Assembly (NCBI RefSeq): GCF_000687755.1
Contig: NZ_JHXN01000011.1
Coordinates: 1-48,286, forward strand
Source: Taylorella asinigenitalis ATCC 700933
GTDB lineage: Bacteria; Pseudomonadota; Gammaproteobacteria; Burkholderiales; Burkholderiaceae_B
Length of the DNA stretch: 48,286 bases
Reading direction: 5' to 3'
Part shown: piece by piece, positions 6,348 to 14,327 of the stretch
How the letters are laid out: every line of letters starts with the position of its first letter
Position numbering within the stretch: position 1 is the first letter of the stretch
Made by a program: the position numbers and the translations under genes
The notes under the pieces: generated by a model
Told to the model about the DNA's origin: nothing
What the model saw: the letters and a program-made list of their open reading frames with translations, nothing else
Databases searched by the model: none

Positions 6348-9281
6348 ATGTCAAACAAAAATAAAATTTTGGATTCTTGGATATTGGTTGAGCAATTATC
6401 CGAAGGTGAGATAAAGCCTAAAGAATATGAATCACACTCTAAATTTGATTTCTCACACTCAAAATTAGAGGATTATGATTATTTTGATTTGTTTACGCAA
6501 AAAATTAATGTCACTAAAGGAGATGAGCATTTACTTGCACTTTACTTGAACTACATAAAATTTGAAGAATTAAACAAGATTCTTAAATTAGTGCCAAGTG
6601 AAGAAGCTTATAAATTTGATAGAAAATTTTCTATAGCAATTTATTTTGATAAAGAATTAAAACTGATGACAAAAGAGATTTTTGTAACTGTTTCTTCTTT
6701 CATTAAAAATAAGAATGCAATTCCATCTATAAAAGACTTTCAGGATTATGAAAATAATATTAAACAGTCTATTTCAAGCTTATTTCCAAATGAAAATATA
6801 GTCAATTATAGAGAAGTTTTTAATGAAGGTATCAAAAATCTTTTTAAAAATTTTCTTGTAGATAAAGTTAATAGTGGATTCAAAGTATATTCATCCTTAG
6901 AAAGGGAAAAATCAAATTTGCATTCTTTCTTCATAAAGGATCTTCAAAAAGCGAAAGTCCTTAGTACTAGAAATTTAGATAATTATCTAATTGATAATTT
7001 AGATGCACGTTTGCGTCATAGAGTTAACTTAGTAACAAAAGTTGAGTCAGATGATTTCAATAAAAAAACTATAAGGGCTTTTCTCAAAATACTACAACCA
7101 AAAAATTATCCTATTTCTAGATTTCCATCTTCTCCTAAATACGCTTTGAGTTTAATGCAACAGGTTGCGGTTAATTTATCTGTTCATGATGACAGTAATA
7201 CAATTAGAAGCGTAAATGGACCTCCAGGCACTGGCAAAACCACTTTGTTAAAAGATATTTTTGCTCATTTAGTGGTTGAACAAGCCAAGGAAATATGTTC
7301 TTTGAGTAATAAAAAAATAGAGGGTACAGAGACCACGAAGTATTCTGATACCAAGTCTATAGGTGTACTGCAAAAGCAAATTTCTGATAGAGGAATAGTG
7401 GTAGCCAGTTCAAACAATGGAGCTGTTAAGAACATTGTTGATGAACTTCCAAAAATTGAGTCAATTGCTGATGAATTTAGAGAAGCAATTCTACAGGTAG
7501 ATTACTTTAAAGACGTAGCTAACTCAAAAGAAAATTCAGATAATGATCGATGCGAACAAATCAATTCAAAAGGCTGTAAAAACTGGGGACTATTTTCAAA
7601 AGAAGGAGGTAAAAAAGCTAATATCAATCAGATTTTAAGTGCCCTTGATGGCGTCATAAAAGATTTGAAAAACAATCCAAATCCTAACTCAAATGTTTAT
7701 GAAGAGTTTAGAAATCACCTCAAAGAAATCAACGAATTCATAGTAAAAAAACAAAAGGAATTTGAACATCTTAAAAAACAAAAATTCTTTTCAAAAGATA
7801 TATTAAAGCAATTTCACAATGAAGGAATTAAGTTAGAAAACCCTGGCAGTATAGTTAATAAAGCTATAGTTTGCAAAACTGAGCTTGAGAAAGTTCGTGA
7901 AAATATAGCGAAAGAACGCGAAGCTTTTAAGTTAAAAAACTTGCCTCAGCCAAAATGGTACGATTTTTGGAGTAATGAAAGGAAAGAATTAAACAATTTA
8001 AAAAGTGAACATAATAAAAAACTCAAACCTTTAAAGAAACAAGAACAAGAACTATTGACTCGCTTTAATTACTTAAAGCAAGTTCATAAAATAGCTTCTG
8101 AGGCAAACAAAACAATACTTGATTTCACTGATGGCTATGAATCATTGCATCTAAGTAATCCCTGGTTTGATGCTAAATTCAGAGAAATGCAGTCAAACTT
8201 ATTTATAAGTGCATTAAAAGTTAGGAAGCAATTTCTTTTAGAAAATGTGGATAACCTAGAAGCGGCACACTGCATTTGGAAGGAACAACTATATAAACCT
8301 AAATCTAAATTTATGAACGATGCGGTTATTACTCAAGCGTGGAATTGGATTAATTTAACTATTCCTGTGATAAGTACAACTTTTGCAAGTGTTTCAACTA
8401 TGTTCAAAAATCTAGACAATGAGGTTATAGGTAATTTATTCATAGATGAAGCTGGTCAAGCTCTTCCACAGGCAAGTGTTGGTGCAATATTTAGAAGCAA
8501 AAGAGTTCTTGCTGTGGGTGATCCAGCTCAAATCAAACCCGTTCTCACATTAGATCCTGTGATACTTGAGATGATAAGAGAGAAATTTAATGAAGTTAAA
8601 CCTGAAATTCCTAAAACTTATCTTTCTGAAAATTCTTCAACTCAAACATTGATTGACAGAATTAGTAAATATGGCTTTTATAAGAATAAGAAAGATGATA
8701 ACTGGATTGGCATACCACTTTGGGTTCATCGTAGATGTAAATCTCCAATGTTCGAAATCTCTAATCAAGTATCCTATGATGGAAATATGGTGCAAGGGAA
8801 AACTGGTGATATACGTGGTAAAGCAGAGTGGTACGACGTTACAGGTTCTGCAGATGATAAATACGTAGAGGAGCAAGGCGAATGTTTGGTTAAAAAGCTA
8901 AAATATTTAGAAGATAATAAAAAGTTTTTTGTTATTTCCCCTTTCAAAAATGTAGCTCAGAGACTTATTGAAAGACTGGATTCTGAAGGCTTCGTTAGAA
9001 GGGATAAAAATGGAAAAGTAACAAATATTGGCACTGTACATACATTTCAAGGCAAAGAAGCTCCTATAGTATTTCTTGTATTGGGTGCAGACGAAGAAAG
9101 TAAAGAAGCTGCAAAATGGGCAATGGGTAAAGACCATCCTAATATTATGAATGTAGCTGCTACTCGTGCTAAAGAGGAGTTTTATATTATCGGTAATAAA
9201 AAATTGTATCAGGGATTAGAGAGTACGGTCGTTGATACAGCAATAGAAAAAATCGAAGAATTCAATATACAAAATAAATAA
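6348..9281 (+). CDS. Large UPF1-like superfamily 1 helicase, candidate defence protein
   Basis: A 977-aa protein with a good Shine-Dalgarno sequence (TTGGAGG) eight bases before the ATG. Walker A is GPPGTGKT (residues 291-298), Walker B is DEAGQ (700-704) followed by VGDPAQIKP, and the last motifs are HTFQGKEAP and NVAATRAKEEFYIIG near the C-terminus. This is the UPF1/DNA2/NAM7 branch of SF1B. The first 280 residues belong to no family I recognise. A Lys/Glu-rich, probably coiled-coil insertion of about 300 residues splits the two Walker motifs. No nuclease domain is visible after motif VI. It stands alone, divergent from the cas operon and followed by its own terminator. The neighbourhood, A+T-rich codons and absence of the TGGCAATG motif suggest horizontal transfer. 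A defence role is inferred from context only. Confidence 0.85.
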   Translation: MSNKNKILDSWILVEQLSEGEIKPKEYESHSKFDFSHSKLEDYDYFDLFTQKINVTKGDEHLLALYLNYIKFEELNKILKLVPSEEAYKFDRKFSIAIYFDKELKLMTKEIFVTVSSFIKNKNAIPSIKDFQDYENNIKQSISSLFPNENIVNYREVFNEGIKNLFKNFLVDKVNSGFKVYSSLEREKSNLHSFFIKDLQKAKVLSTRNLDNYLIDNLDARLRHRVNLVTKVESDDFNKKTIRAFLKILQPKNYPISRFPSSPKYALSLMQQVAVNLSVHDDSNTIRSVNGPPGTGKTTLLKDIFAHLVVEQAKEICSLSNKKIEGTETTKYSDTKSIGVLQKQISDRGIVVASSNNGAVKNIVDELPKIESIADEFREAILQVDYFKDVANSKENSDNDRCEQINSKGCKNWGLFSKEGGKKANINQILSALDGVIKDLKNNPNPNSNVYEEFRNHLKEINEFIVKKQKEFEHLKKQKFFSKDILKQFHNEGIKLENPGSIVNKAIVCKTELEKVRENIAKEREAFKLKNLPQPKWYDFWSNERKELNNLKSEHNKKLKPLKKQEQELLTRFNYLKQVHKIASEANKTILDFTDGYESLHLSNPWFDAKFREMQSNLFISALKVRKQFLLENVDNLEAAHCIWKEQLYKPKSKFMNDAVITQAWNWINLTIPVISTTFASVSTMFKNLDNEVIGNLFIDEAGQALPQASVGAIFRSKRVLAVGDPAQIKPVLTLDPVILEMIREKFNEVKPEIPKTYLSENSSTQTLIDRISKYGFYKNKKDDNWIGIPLWVHRRCKSPMFEISNQVSYDGNMVQGKTGDIRGKAEWYDVTGSADDKYVEEQGECLVKKLKYLEDNKKFFVISPFKNVAQRLIERLDSEGFVRRDKNGKVTNIGTVHTFQGKEAPIVFLVLGADEESKEAAKWAMGKDHPNIMNVAATRAKEEFYIIGNKKLYQGLESTVVDTAIEKIEEFNIQNK

Positions 9282-9312
9282 TAAATACTTAACAGCTCCT
9301 CCACATCCCGCA

Positions 9313-9337
9313 CCCCACATCTTAAGTGGGGTTTTTT
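9313..9337 (+). terminator. Rho-independent terminator of the helicase gene
   Basis: Stem CCCCAC (9313-9318) and GTGGGG (9326-9331) with a 7-base loop is followed by six T residues. It lies 31 bases after the helicase stop. Confidence 0.85.
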
Positions 9338-9587
9338 CATCTTAAATTTATTTCTCAATACTAAGTACATCTCTCCCACAAATTAGCCATTTCAAAGCTG
9401 ATCAACACATCAACCCTACCATTCGTGGAACCTCACCCCAACATGCCAAAGTCTACTATTAAGTACCTTCAGACGCACATACCACCCTCTCGTAACCGCT
9501 CAACCCCCCAGCCTTTGGTTAACCCTAATATATTGCCCTAATATTAATTAATAATATTGTTTATGAAATTTCCTTGGAGGATATTAC
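9338..9587. other. Intergenic stretch upstream of the oppA remnant
   Basis: No gene is supported here. The region is unusually C-rich on the plus strand between 9360 and 9530. It contains two copies of CCCTAATAT (9523-9531 and 9537-9545), then the A+T-rich upstream region and strong ribosome binding site (GGAGG, 9576-9580) of the dead oppA gene. Confidence 0.6.
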
Positions 9588-9921
9588 AGGTATATAAAGA
9601 AAACTATTTTATATGTTGCTATCGCAAGCTTTGCCACTATAGGATTGGCTCAGTCGGCAAATGTACCTGCGGGAACTGAACTAGCAGCTAAGCAGGAGTT
9701 TAACAGGAATAATGGTACGAATCCTGCTTCATTCGACCCACAAAAAATCGAAGGCGTTCCTGAGGGTAACGTTGCACGTCAAGTATTCGAGGGCTTAGTT
9801 ACTTCGGATGTGAAAGGTAATTTAAAACCAGGTGTCGCTGAGAGCTGGGAACATAGCGATGATTTTAAAACTTGGACCTTCCATCTTCGCAAAGATGCGA
9901 AATTGTCTAACGGCGATCTTG
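9588..9921 (+). pseudogene. oppA: oppA remnant: signal peptide and N-terminus of peptide-binding protein
   Basis: The reading frame encodes a signal peptide (YIKKTILYVAIASFATIGLA) and then the typical start of an oligopeptide-binding lipoprotein-like OppA ([56 protein letters not shown]). The match stops abruptly at NGD near 9917. The codon at the expected start (9588-9590), seven bases after GGAGG, is AGG, so even the initiator seems lost; the nearest alternative, TTG at 9645, would skip the signal peptide. About 110 of the usual 530-odd residues remain. The sequence then runs directly into the 3' end of an oppF gene. Confidence 0.85.
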
Positions 9922-10065
9922 GAGGGCGATCTGCCTTCTCCAATCAATCCTCCATCTGGATGTGTTTTCAGAACGCGATGCCCAATTGCCGATAACAATT
10001 GGGCACAAATTAAGCCTGAGTTAGTGGGCGATAGAGTTCATAAAGTTGCTTGTTTGAAGTCTTAG
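9913..10065 (+). pseudogene. oppF: oppF remnant: C-terminus of oligopeptide ABC transporter ATPase
   Basis: In the frame +1 relative to the oppA remnant, the sequence reads [20 protein letters not shown] and continues with RCPIA...[17 protein letters not shown] and a stop. This is the characteristic cysteine-bearing C-terminal extension (oligo_HPY region) of OppF/DppF ATPases. The whole ATPase core is missing. Together with the oppA remnant this shows that one deletion removed the rest of oppA, oppB, oppC, oppD and most of oppF. The junction lies at the first of two direct repeats GGCGATCT (9912-9919 and 9925-9932). Confidence 0.85.
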
Positions 10066-10104
10066 TAAAACTGATTTGAAAAAACAGCAATTGTTTGAGG
10101 GAGT

Positions 10105-10133
10105 CCCCGTGTTTTGCGGGGCTTTCTTTTTTT
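10105..10133 (+). terminator. Terminator of the former opp operon
   Basis: Stem CCCCG (10105-10109) and CGGGG (10117-10121) with a 7-base loop is followed by a T-rich run. It lies 40 bases after the oppF stop and has survived loss of the operon. Confidence 0.75.
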
Positions 10134-10292
10134 ATAATCTTTTTGTTCAAACTCATTGCCATGGAATGGGTTTGAAATGTTGGCGTTACAGTTTTGGTAT
10201 CTACGGGATTAGGATATTTTTGTCCAGCACTAATTGCTTAAATAGGATGGGGCATTTAATATTTATTTACTTTTTTTGCATTTGAAAGAATC

Positions 10293-10505
10293 ATGGTCTT
10301 CTTTAATAAATTAGATAGAAATCAAAAGGATGGATTGGCAAACTTTTTTGATTTAATTTCTGTACCTTCACTAATTGCTTTTGTATTGGATATGTTTGGA
10401 TTTACTCAACTTTCAAAAATAGAATTAATCGCTTTACTAGTGGTGTTTGTGCTATTATTTACGTGTTCACTGACTCTTAGGAGGCTAGAATGGCAGGAGC
10501 AATAA
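10293..10505 (+). CDS. Small membrane protein, function unknown
   Basis: A 70-aa protein with a charged N-terminus (NKLDRNQKDG) and two hydrophobic stretches, one around FFDLISVPSLIAFVLDMFGF and a stronger one at IELIALLVVFVLLFTCSLTL, followed by a basic end. I do not recognise the family. The ATG at 10293 has a weak GAAAG upstream. Its last codons overlap a second, 29-codon membrane ORF that has a strong ribosome binding site, and a good terminator follows, so the pair looks like a real two-gene unit. Confidence 0.55.
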   Translation: MVFFNKLDRNQKDGLANFFDLISVPSLIAFVLDMFGFTQLSKIELIALLVVFVLLFTCSLTLRRLEWQEQ

Positions 10506-10579
10506 CACTATTTACGATTGGGATTGTAGCTGTACTTATTACAGCTTATGTAATTGCGGCTGATAAGTGGGGCAAATAA
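10490..10579 (+). CDS. Tiny single-span membrane peptide (29 aa)
   Basis: ATG at 10490 is preceded by AGGAGG (10479-10484), the best ribosome binding site in this area. The peptide MAGAITLFTIGIVAVLITAY continues as VIAADKWGK: one transmembrane helix and a short charged tail. It overlaps the end of the 70-aa ORF in another frame, suggesting coupled translation, and a terminator follows 24 bases later. It could be a small regulatory membrane peptide or a type I toxin-like peptide. No function can be assigned from sequence. Confidence 0.5.
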   Translation: MAGAITLFTIGIVAVLITAYVIAADKWGK

Positions 10580-10602
10580 TCACTTGACTCATATCCTATT
10601 AA

Positions 10603-10629
10603 CTTCCGTTCATGTGAGCGGAGTTTTTT
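10603..10629 (+). terminator. Terminator after the two small membrane ORFs
   Basis: TCCGTTCA (10605-10612) pairs with TGAGCGGA (10615-10622), with one G-T pair and the innermost pairs likely open, followed by six T residues. Confidence 0.7.
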
Positions 10630-10824
10630 GTGAGTTTTAATTTTGTAAATCCGTTCTAATATTTCAAGACAGCTTTATATATTCTAAGTGCATCTTACAT
10701 AAATAAAACAATACACAGAGATGCAATTGCGTGAATAAATACGTTAACCATGCCGTACACGAATCTATACAGTGAGTGAGAATCTAGCATACCCAATGAA
10801 ACTAAGATTTTTTTAGTACACCAT
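10630..10824. other. Intergenic stretch between convergent units
   Basis: No reading frame, RNA gene or repeat that I can support. Terminators of both neighbouring units bound it. Confidence 0.6.
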
Positions 10825-10851
10825 AAAAAACCCCGTTCAAATCGAACGGGG
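10825..10851 (-). terminator. Terminator of rplU-rpmA
   Basis: On the minus strand a perfect 8-bp stem CCCCGTTC/GAACGGGG with a 5-base loop is followed by six T residues (A run at 10825-10830 on the plus strand). It lies 32 bases after the rpmA stop. Confidence 0.9.
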
Positions 10852-10882
10852 GAATTCTTCATAGTTTTAAAACTAATGACAA

Positions 10883-11149
10883 TTAGTTCTTAGTTGATTC
10901 AACAACTGAAACTGTATGTTTATTAAGAGCTCCACGATGAGAGAACTTAACTACGCCATCTTTAAGTGCGTATAAAGTGTGATCTTTACCCATGCCTACA
11001 TTTTCGCCTGCATGTACACGAGTACCACGTTGACGAACGATAATAGAGCCAGCATTAATAGCTTGATCACCGTACACTTTTACGCCTAGGCGTTTCGACT
11101 CGGAGTCGCGACCGTTGCGGGTGGAACCGCCACCTTTTTTCTGTGCCAT
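10883..11149 (-). CDS. rpmA: 50S ribosomal protein L27
   Basis: L27 (88 aa) sits near the peptidyl-transferase centre of the large subunit. The start [20 protein letters not shown] and [16 protein letters not shown] and [11 protein letters not shown] segments are the standard family signature. There is no cleavable N-terminal extension. It follows rplU by 12 bases. In most beta-proteobacteria obgE comes next, but here the operon ends in a terminator beside the opp scar. Confidence 0.98.
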   Translation of the reverse strand: MAQKKGGGSTRNGRDSESKRLGVKVYGDQAINAGSIIVRQRGTRVHAGENVGMGKDHTLYALKDGVVKFSHRGALNKHTVSVVESTKN

Positions 11150-11161
11150 GTGATACTCTCC

Positions 11162-11470
11162 TTAAGCGATAGATTCGATTTGAATCTCAGTAAAATTTTG
11201 ACGATGTCCTTGGCGCTTTTGATAGTGCTTACGACGACGCATTTTGAAAATACGAACTTTTTCGTGACGTCCGTGCGAAAGAACCTTAGCTTTAACCACA
11301 GCACCATCAACAAATGGAGCACCCACTTTAAGCGAGTCGCCTTCACCTACCGATAAAACTTGGTCTAGCGAGATTTCAGCACCGATGTCTGCAGGTATCT
11401 GTTCTACCTTTATTTTTTGGCCTTCAGCAACACGATATTGTTTGCCTCCAGTTTTTATGACCGCATACAT
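11162..11470 (-). CDS. rplU: 50S ribosomal protein L21
   Basis: L21 (102 aa) binds 23S r[17 protein letters not shown] at the N-terminus and [21 protein letters not shown] near the C-terminus identify it. It is the first gene of the rplU-rpmA operon and has a recognisable sigma-70 promoter about 40 bases upstream. The length is normal. Confidence 0.98.
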   Translation of the reverse strand: MYAVIKTGGKQYRVAEGQKIKVEQIPADIGAEISLDQVLSVGEGDSLKVGAPFVDGAVVKAKVLSHGRHEKVRIFKMRRRKHYQKRQGHRQNFTEIQIESIA

Positions 11471-11507
11471 TTAAGGTTAACCTCTAACTAAAATTAGAAA
11501 AACTATC

Positions 11508-11536
11508 ATTTTAGTAAATGTGGCAATGCTTGTCAA
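11508..11536 (-). promoter_or_regulatory. Sigma-70 promoter of rplU-rpmA
   Basis: On the minus strand TTGACA (11531-11536) and TAAAAT (11508-11513) are separated by exactly 17 bases. The spacer contains a full GCATTGCCAC copy of the repeated uptake-like motif (11520-11529). Confidence 0.75.
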
Positions 11537-11586
11537 TCTAATCTATATTTATAAGCTACTGATTTACAACAAGAAAGCTTAATGGC

Positions 11587-11690
11587 GGATACATCCCACA
11601 GCCACACTCCACAGCCGCAACCTAAAGCCGCACTCCACGGACACCTTCACCCAAGCCTAATTGCAGCCGCACTCCACAGCCTTATCCCCA
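11587..11690. repeat. Degenerate 13-bp tandem repeat at the 3' end of the HIT gene
   Basis: Units of 13 bases follow each other in register. AGCCACACTCCAC starts at 11600, AGCCGCAACCTAA at 11613, AGCCGCACTCCAC at 11626 and again at 11665, with diverged units between and AGCCTTATCCCCA at 11678. The array is richer in G+C than its surroundings and runs across the HIT-gene stop codon, so the last residues of that protein (VECGC) come from a repeat unit. Confidence 0.7.
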
Positions 11691-12190
11691 ATCGAATGTT
11701 TTATAAACGCATCAAGCAAAGCCGCATGATACTCAGGCACCATCTTATAAAGTTCAGCCAGCTTCGCTAAATATGCATCATCGCGCTCACGCATATTGTC
11801 GCTCCAAAAGCTATTTGGATAACGCAAGTCCCATGAGAATCGCGGTATCACGTGCCAATGCAGGTGCGGTACTACATTCCCGAACTGAGCAAGATTCACT
11901 TTAACAGCTTTAAGTAAGTTGCGTTGAACGCCTTCAATTAAATAAATATGGTCCATTAAATAATGACGGTCGGCAATGCTTAAGTCCGTCATCTCTTTAG
12001 AATGATCCTCCCAAATGACGCGTGTATACATCGGGAAATCGGAGTCATTTGCATTGATAACTCGAAGCTTTGAATCGCGATAGATAAATGTGCCACCTAA
12101 AGCCTGACAGAATTCGCAAGTCTCTGTGTCGGTCGCAAGATTGTGATTGCAAGGGCTGCAAGTATCGTGAATGTGATTATGTTCGCTCAT
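11657..12190 (-). CDS. HIT-family hydrolase with N-terminal cysteine motif
   Basis: HIT proteins hydrolyse or transfer nucleotides at the alpha phosphate. The motif HLHWHVIPRF (His-x-His-x-His pattern) lies near residues 110-120. The N-terminus carries CSPCNHNL...CEFCQ, a likely zinc-binding pair of CxxC motifs, as in many bacterial HIT proteins. The length (177 aa) is slightly above usual, partly because the C-terminus runs into the 13-bp repeat. It is read leftwards behind rpe with a 28-base gap. The exact substrate cannot be told. Confidence 0.85.
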   Translation of the reverse strand: MSEHNHIHDTCSPCNHNLATDTETCEFCQALGGTFIYRDSKLRVINANDSDFPMYTRVIWEDHSKEMTDLSIADRHYLMDHIYLIEGVQRNLLKAVKVNLAQFGNVVPHLHWHVIPRFSWDLRYPNSFWSDNMRERDDAYLAKLAELYKMVPEYHAALLDAFIKHSIGDKAVECGCN

Positions 12191-12218
12191 ACGGGTACTT
12201 CGCTTTTTTTAAATCTGA

Positions 12219-12962
12219 TTAGGAACTTGTGCTTGTTATTGTGCTTAGTTTTGAGTCCGCAGAAATTCTACTACGCATCTCAGAGATTACATCCTTATAA
12301 TTAGATGCCCCAAAAATTGCGGAGCCTGCAACAAAAGTATTAGCTCCAGCCGCATAAATCTGAGCGATATTATCGAGCTTAACCCCTCCGTCCACTTCTA
12401 GAAAAATGTCTCGCCCTGATTCTTCACGGTAAGCATCTAACCGTTTACGTGTGTCTGCAATTTTCTTATATGCACTTGGTAAAAATGACTGCCCTCCAAA
12501 TCCAGGATTTACAGACATAAGTAAGACTACATCTAGCTTATCCATGACATAGTCCATATATTCTAAAGGAGTGGCAGGATTGAATACTAAACCCGCAGAA
12601 CATCCTTGGTCGCGGATTAAGCTTAAAGTGCGGTCAATATGATGCGAGGCCTCAGGATGAAAAGTAATAATATTGGCCCCAGCTTTTGCGAACATAGGAA
12701 CAATGGCATCAACTGGCTCTACCATAAGGTGTACATCAATTGGAGTGTCCCCTGCGTAAGGCTTAATCGCTTCGCACACCATAGGACCTATAGTCAAATT
12801 TGGAACAAAATGATTATCCATCACATCGAAATGAATCCAGTCCGCACCAGCTGCAATAACTTGTTCGATTTCCTGGCCAAGACGTGCGAAGTCAGCTGAA
12901 AGAATACTGGGGGCAATGCGAATGCGACTCGCCTCTCGAGTGTTATACTCAATATTTGACAT
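12219..12962 (-). CDS. rpe: Ribulose-phosphate 3-epimerase
   Basis: This enzyme interconverts ribulose 5-phosphate and xylulose 5-phosphate in the pentose phosphate pathway. The TIM-barrel signature is complete: [51 protein letters not shown] and LEVDGGV. The protein has 247 aa; the last 15 residues are Ser/Thr-rich and probably disordered. GGTGA lies upstream of the ATG. It diverges from mltA across a 74-base gap that must hold both promoters. Confidence 0.97.
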   Translation of the reverse strand: MSNIEYNTREASRIRIAPSILSADFARLGQEIEQVIAAGADWIHFDVMDNHFVPNLTIGPMVCEAIKPYAGDTPIDVHLMVEPVDAIVPMFAKAGANIITFHPEASHHIDRTLSLIRDQGCSAGLVFNPATPLEYMDYVMDKLDVVLLMSVNPGFGGQSFLPSAYKKIADTRKRLDAYREESGRDIFLEVDGGVKLDNIAQIYAAGANTFVAGSAIFGASNYKDVISEMRSRISADSKLSTITSTSS

Positions 12963-13036
12963 ATTTGGTCACCTATTTTTTGCAATTATTATACATTCGC
13001 AGCTCGAATTAGGCTCGGATTAGGCACGGTTAAATA

Positions 13037-14308
13037 ATGAAAAAATTACTATTATCAGGGATTGTTTTGGTGTTGGCTGCATGTGCAGGGCCTAAAGGAG
13101 GTGGGTCAGGTTCAGAAGTATCAAAGGGTGAGGCTTTTGATATGAGAGCCCCGTTGAGAGTACCTGACATTGCCACATTGAAAGATACTAAGCCCCGAAA
13201 ATTAGTTGGAAAATATGTTAAGTCGGATTGGTCTAAGTTGCCAGGTTGGGCTCAAGATGATGCGAAAGATTTATGGCTCGGGATGTATAACAATTGTCGT
13301 GGATTGATTAGACCAGTGTCGGGGTCGTTGTCATTGCCAGCTAGGGCGGCACCGCGTGATTGGGTGGGTGTGTGTTCGAAGGTTGCGGCTATGGGTCTTG
13401 ATGTAGATGCACAAACTGCTAAGCAATTTATACAATCGCAGCTGCAGCCTTGGGCTGTGTTTAAGTCAAATAATACATCTAAGGGCATGGTCACGGGCTA
13501 TTATGAGCCGGTTGTGCGTGGGTCTCGCTCTGCAGGGGGTGTCTATCAATGGCCTATGTACTCTGTACCGTCCGATTTGATTACCGTAGATTTAGGGCGT
13601 GTGTATCCTGAACTTGCTGGTAAGCGTGTACGCGGTAAGCTTGTGGGGACTAGATTAGTGCCTTATGATACTAGAGGTGATTTTAGTAATAGAACTTCGA
13701 GCGAAAAATCTAAGGTTATTGTATATTTAGATGACCCAGTGGAAGCCTTTTTCTTGCAAGTACAAGGATCAGGCAGGGTTATGCTTCCAGATGGTTCAGC
13801 CTTAAGATTGGCATATGCGGACCATAATGGGCGTCCATACTCATCTATCGGTAAATGGCTTGCAGATAGGGGTGAGTTGCCCATTGCCAAAGCATCTATG
13901 CAAAATATTAAGGCATGGGCTCAGCAAAATCCAAATCGCGTGCCTGAGATGTTAAATAGCAATCAAGCACTCGTGTTTTTTAGAGAAGAGCCCATTGTGG
14001 ATGCTGTAGTCGGTCCTAAAGGTGCATATGGAATTCCACTGATTGCAAAGAGGGCCATTGCCATAGACCCAACTGTAGTTCCTTTGGGGTCACCAGTGTA
14101 TTTATCGACTACAATGCCTGCAAGCTCTGAGCCGTTGCGACGTATGGTTTTTGCTCAAGATACTGGAGCGGCAATTAAGGGAATCGCAAGGGCGGATTTT
14201 TATTGGGGCAGTGGACCTGAAGCGGGTCAGCTTGCTGGTCGTATGAAACAAGACGGATTTATGTGGGTCTTATGGCCTAAGGATGCGGGTCAACCATCCG
14301 CTCGATAA
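13037..14308 (+). CDS. mltA: Membrane-bound lytic murein transglycosylase A
   Basis: MltA is an outer-membrane lipoprotein that cleaves peptidoglycan glycan strands to 1,6-anhydro products. The signal ends in the lipobox LAAC with Cys16 as lipidation site. The MltA domain shows GYYEPVVRGSR, FFLQVQGSGRV and the 3D domain near the C-terminus with FAQDTGAAIKGIARADFYWG, including the catalytic Asp. The length of 423 aa fits. Four TGGCAATG-type motifs (13168, 13332, 13882, 14056) lie in this one gene, the highest number in the window together with prmC and thiD. Confidence 0.95.
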   Translation: MKKLLLSGIVLVLAACAGPKGGGSGSEVSKGEAFDMRAPLRVPDIATLKDTKPRKLVGKYVKSDWSKLPGWAQDDAKDLWLGMYNNCRGLIRPVSGSLSLPARAAPRDWVGVCSKVAAMGLDVDAQTAKQFIQSQLQPWAVFKSNNTSKGMVTGYYEPVVRGSRSAGGVYQWPMYSVPSDLITVDLGRVYPELAGKRVRGKLVGTRLVPYDTRGDFSNRTSSEKSKVIVYLDDPVEAFFLQVQGSGRVMLPDGSALRLAYADHNGRPYSSIGKWLADRGELPIAKASMQNIKAWAQQNPNRVPEMLNSNQALVFFREEPIVDAVVGPKGAYGIPLIAKRAIAIDPTVVPLGSPVYLSTTMPASSEPLRRMVFAQDTGAAIKGIARADFYWGSGPEAGQLAGRMKQDGFMWVLWPKDAGQPSAR

Positions 14309-14327
14309 TTTTTTTATAGAGGTACAT

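Noticed and set aside
9364-9540. Open plus-strand frame of about 57 codons
   Set aside because: No start with a ribosome binding site, no recognisable motif, and unusual Pro/Thr-rich composition; probably chance in a C-rich stretch.
9523-9545. Direct repeat CCCTAATAT, also resembling bases near 47670
   Set aside because: Short, A+T-rich and few copies; no reason to think it functional.
10076-10285. 69-aa open frame over the opp terminator
   Set aside because: It runs through the terminator hairpin, has odd composition rich in Phe, Cys and Trp, and lacks a ribosome binding site.
14283-14327. Longer N-terminus for the DsbC-like protein
   Set aside because: It overlaps mltA, and the signal peptide begins exactly at GTG 14328, which has its own ribosome binding site.
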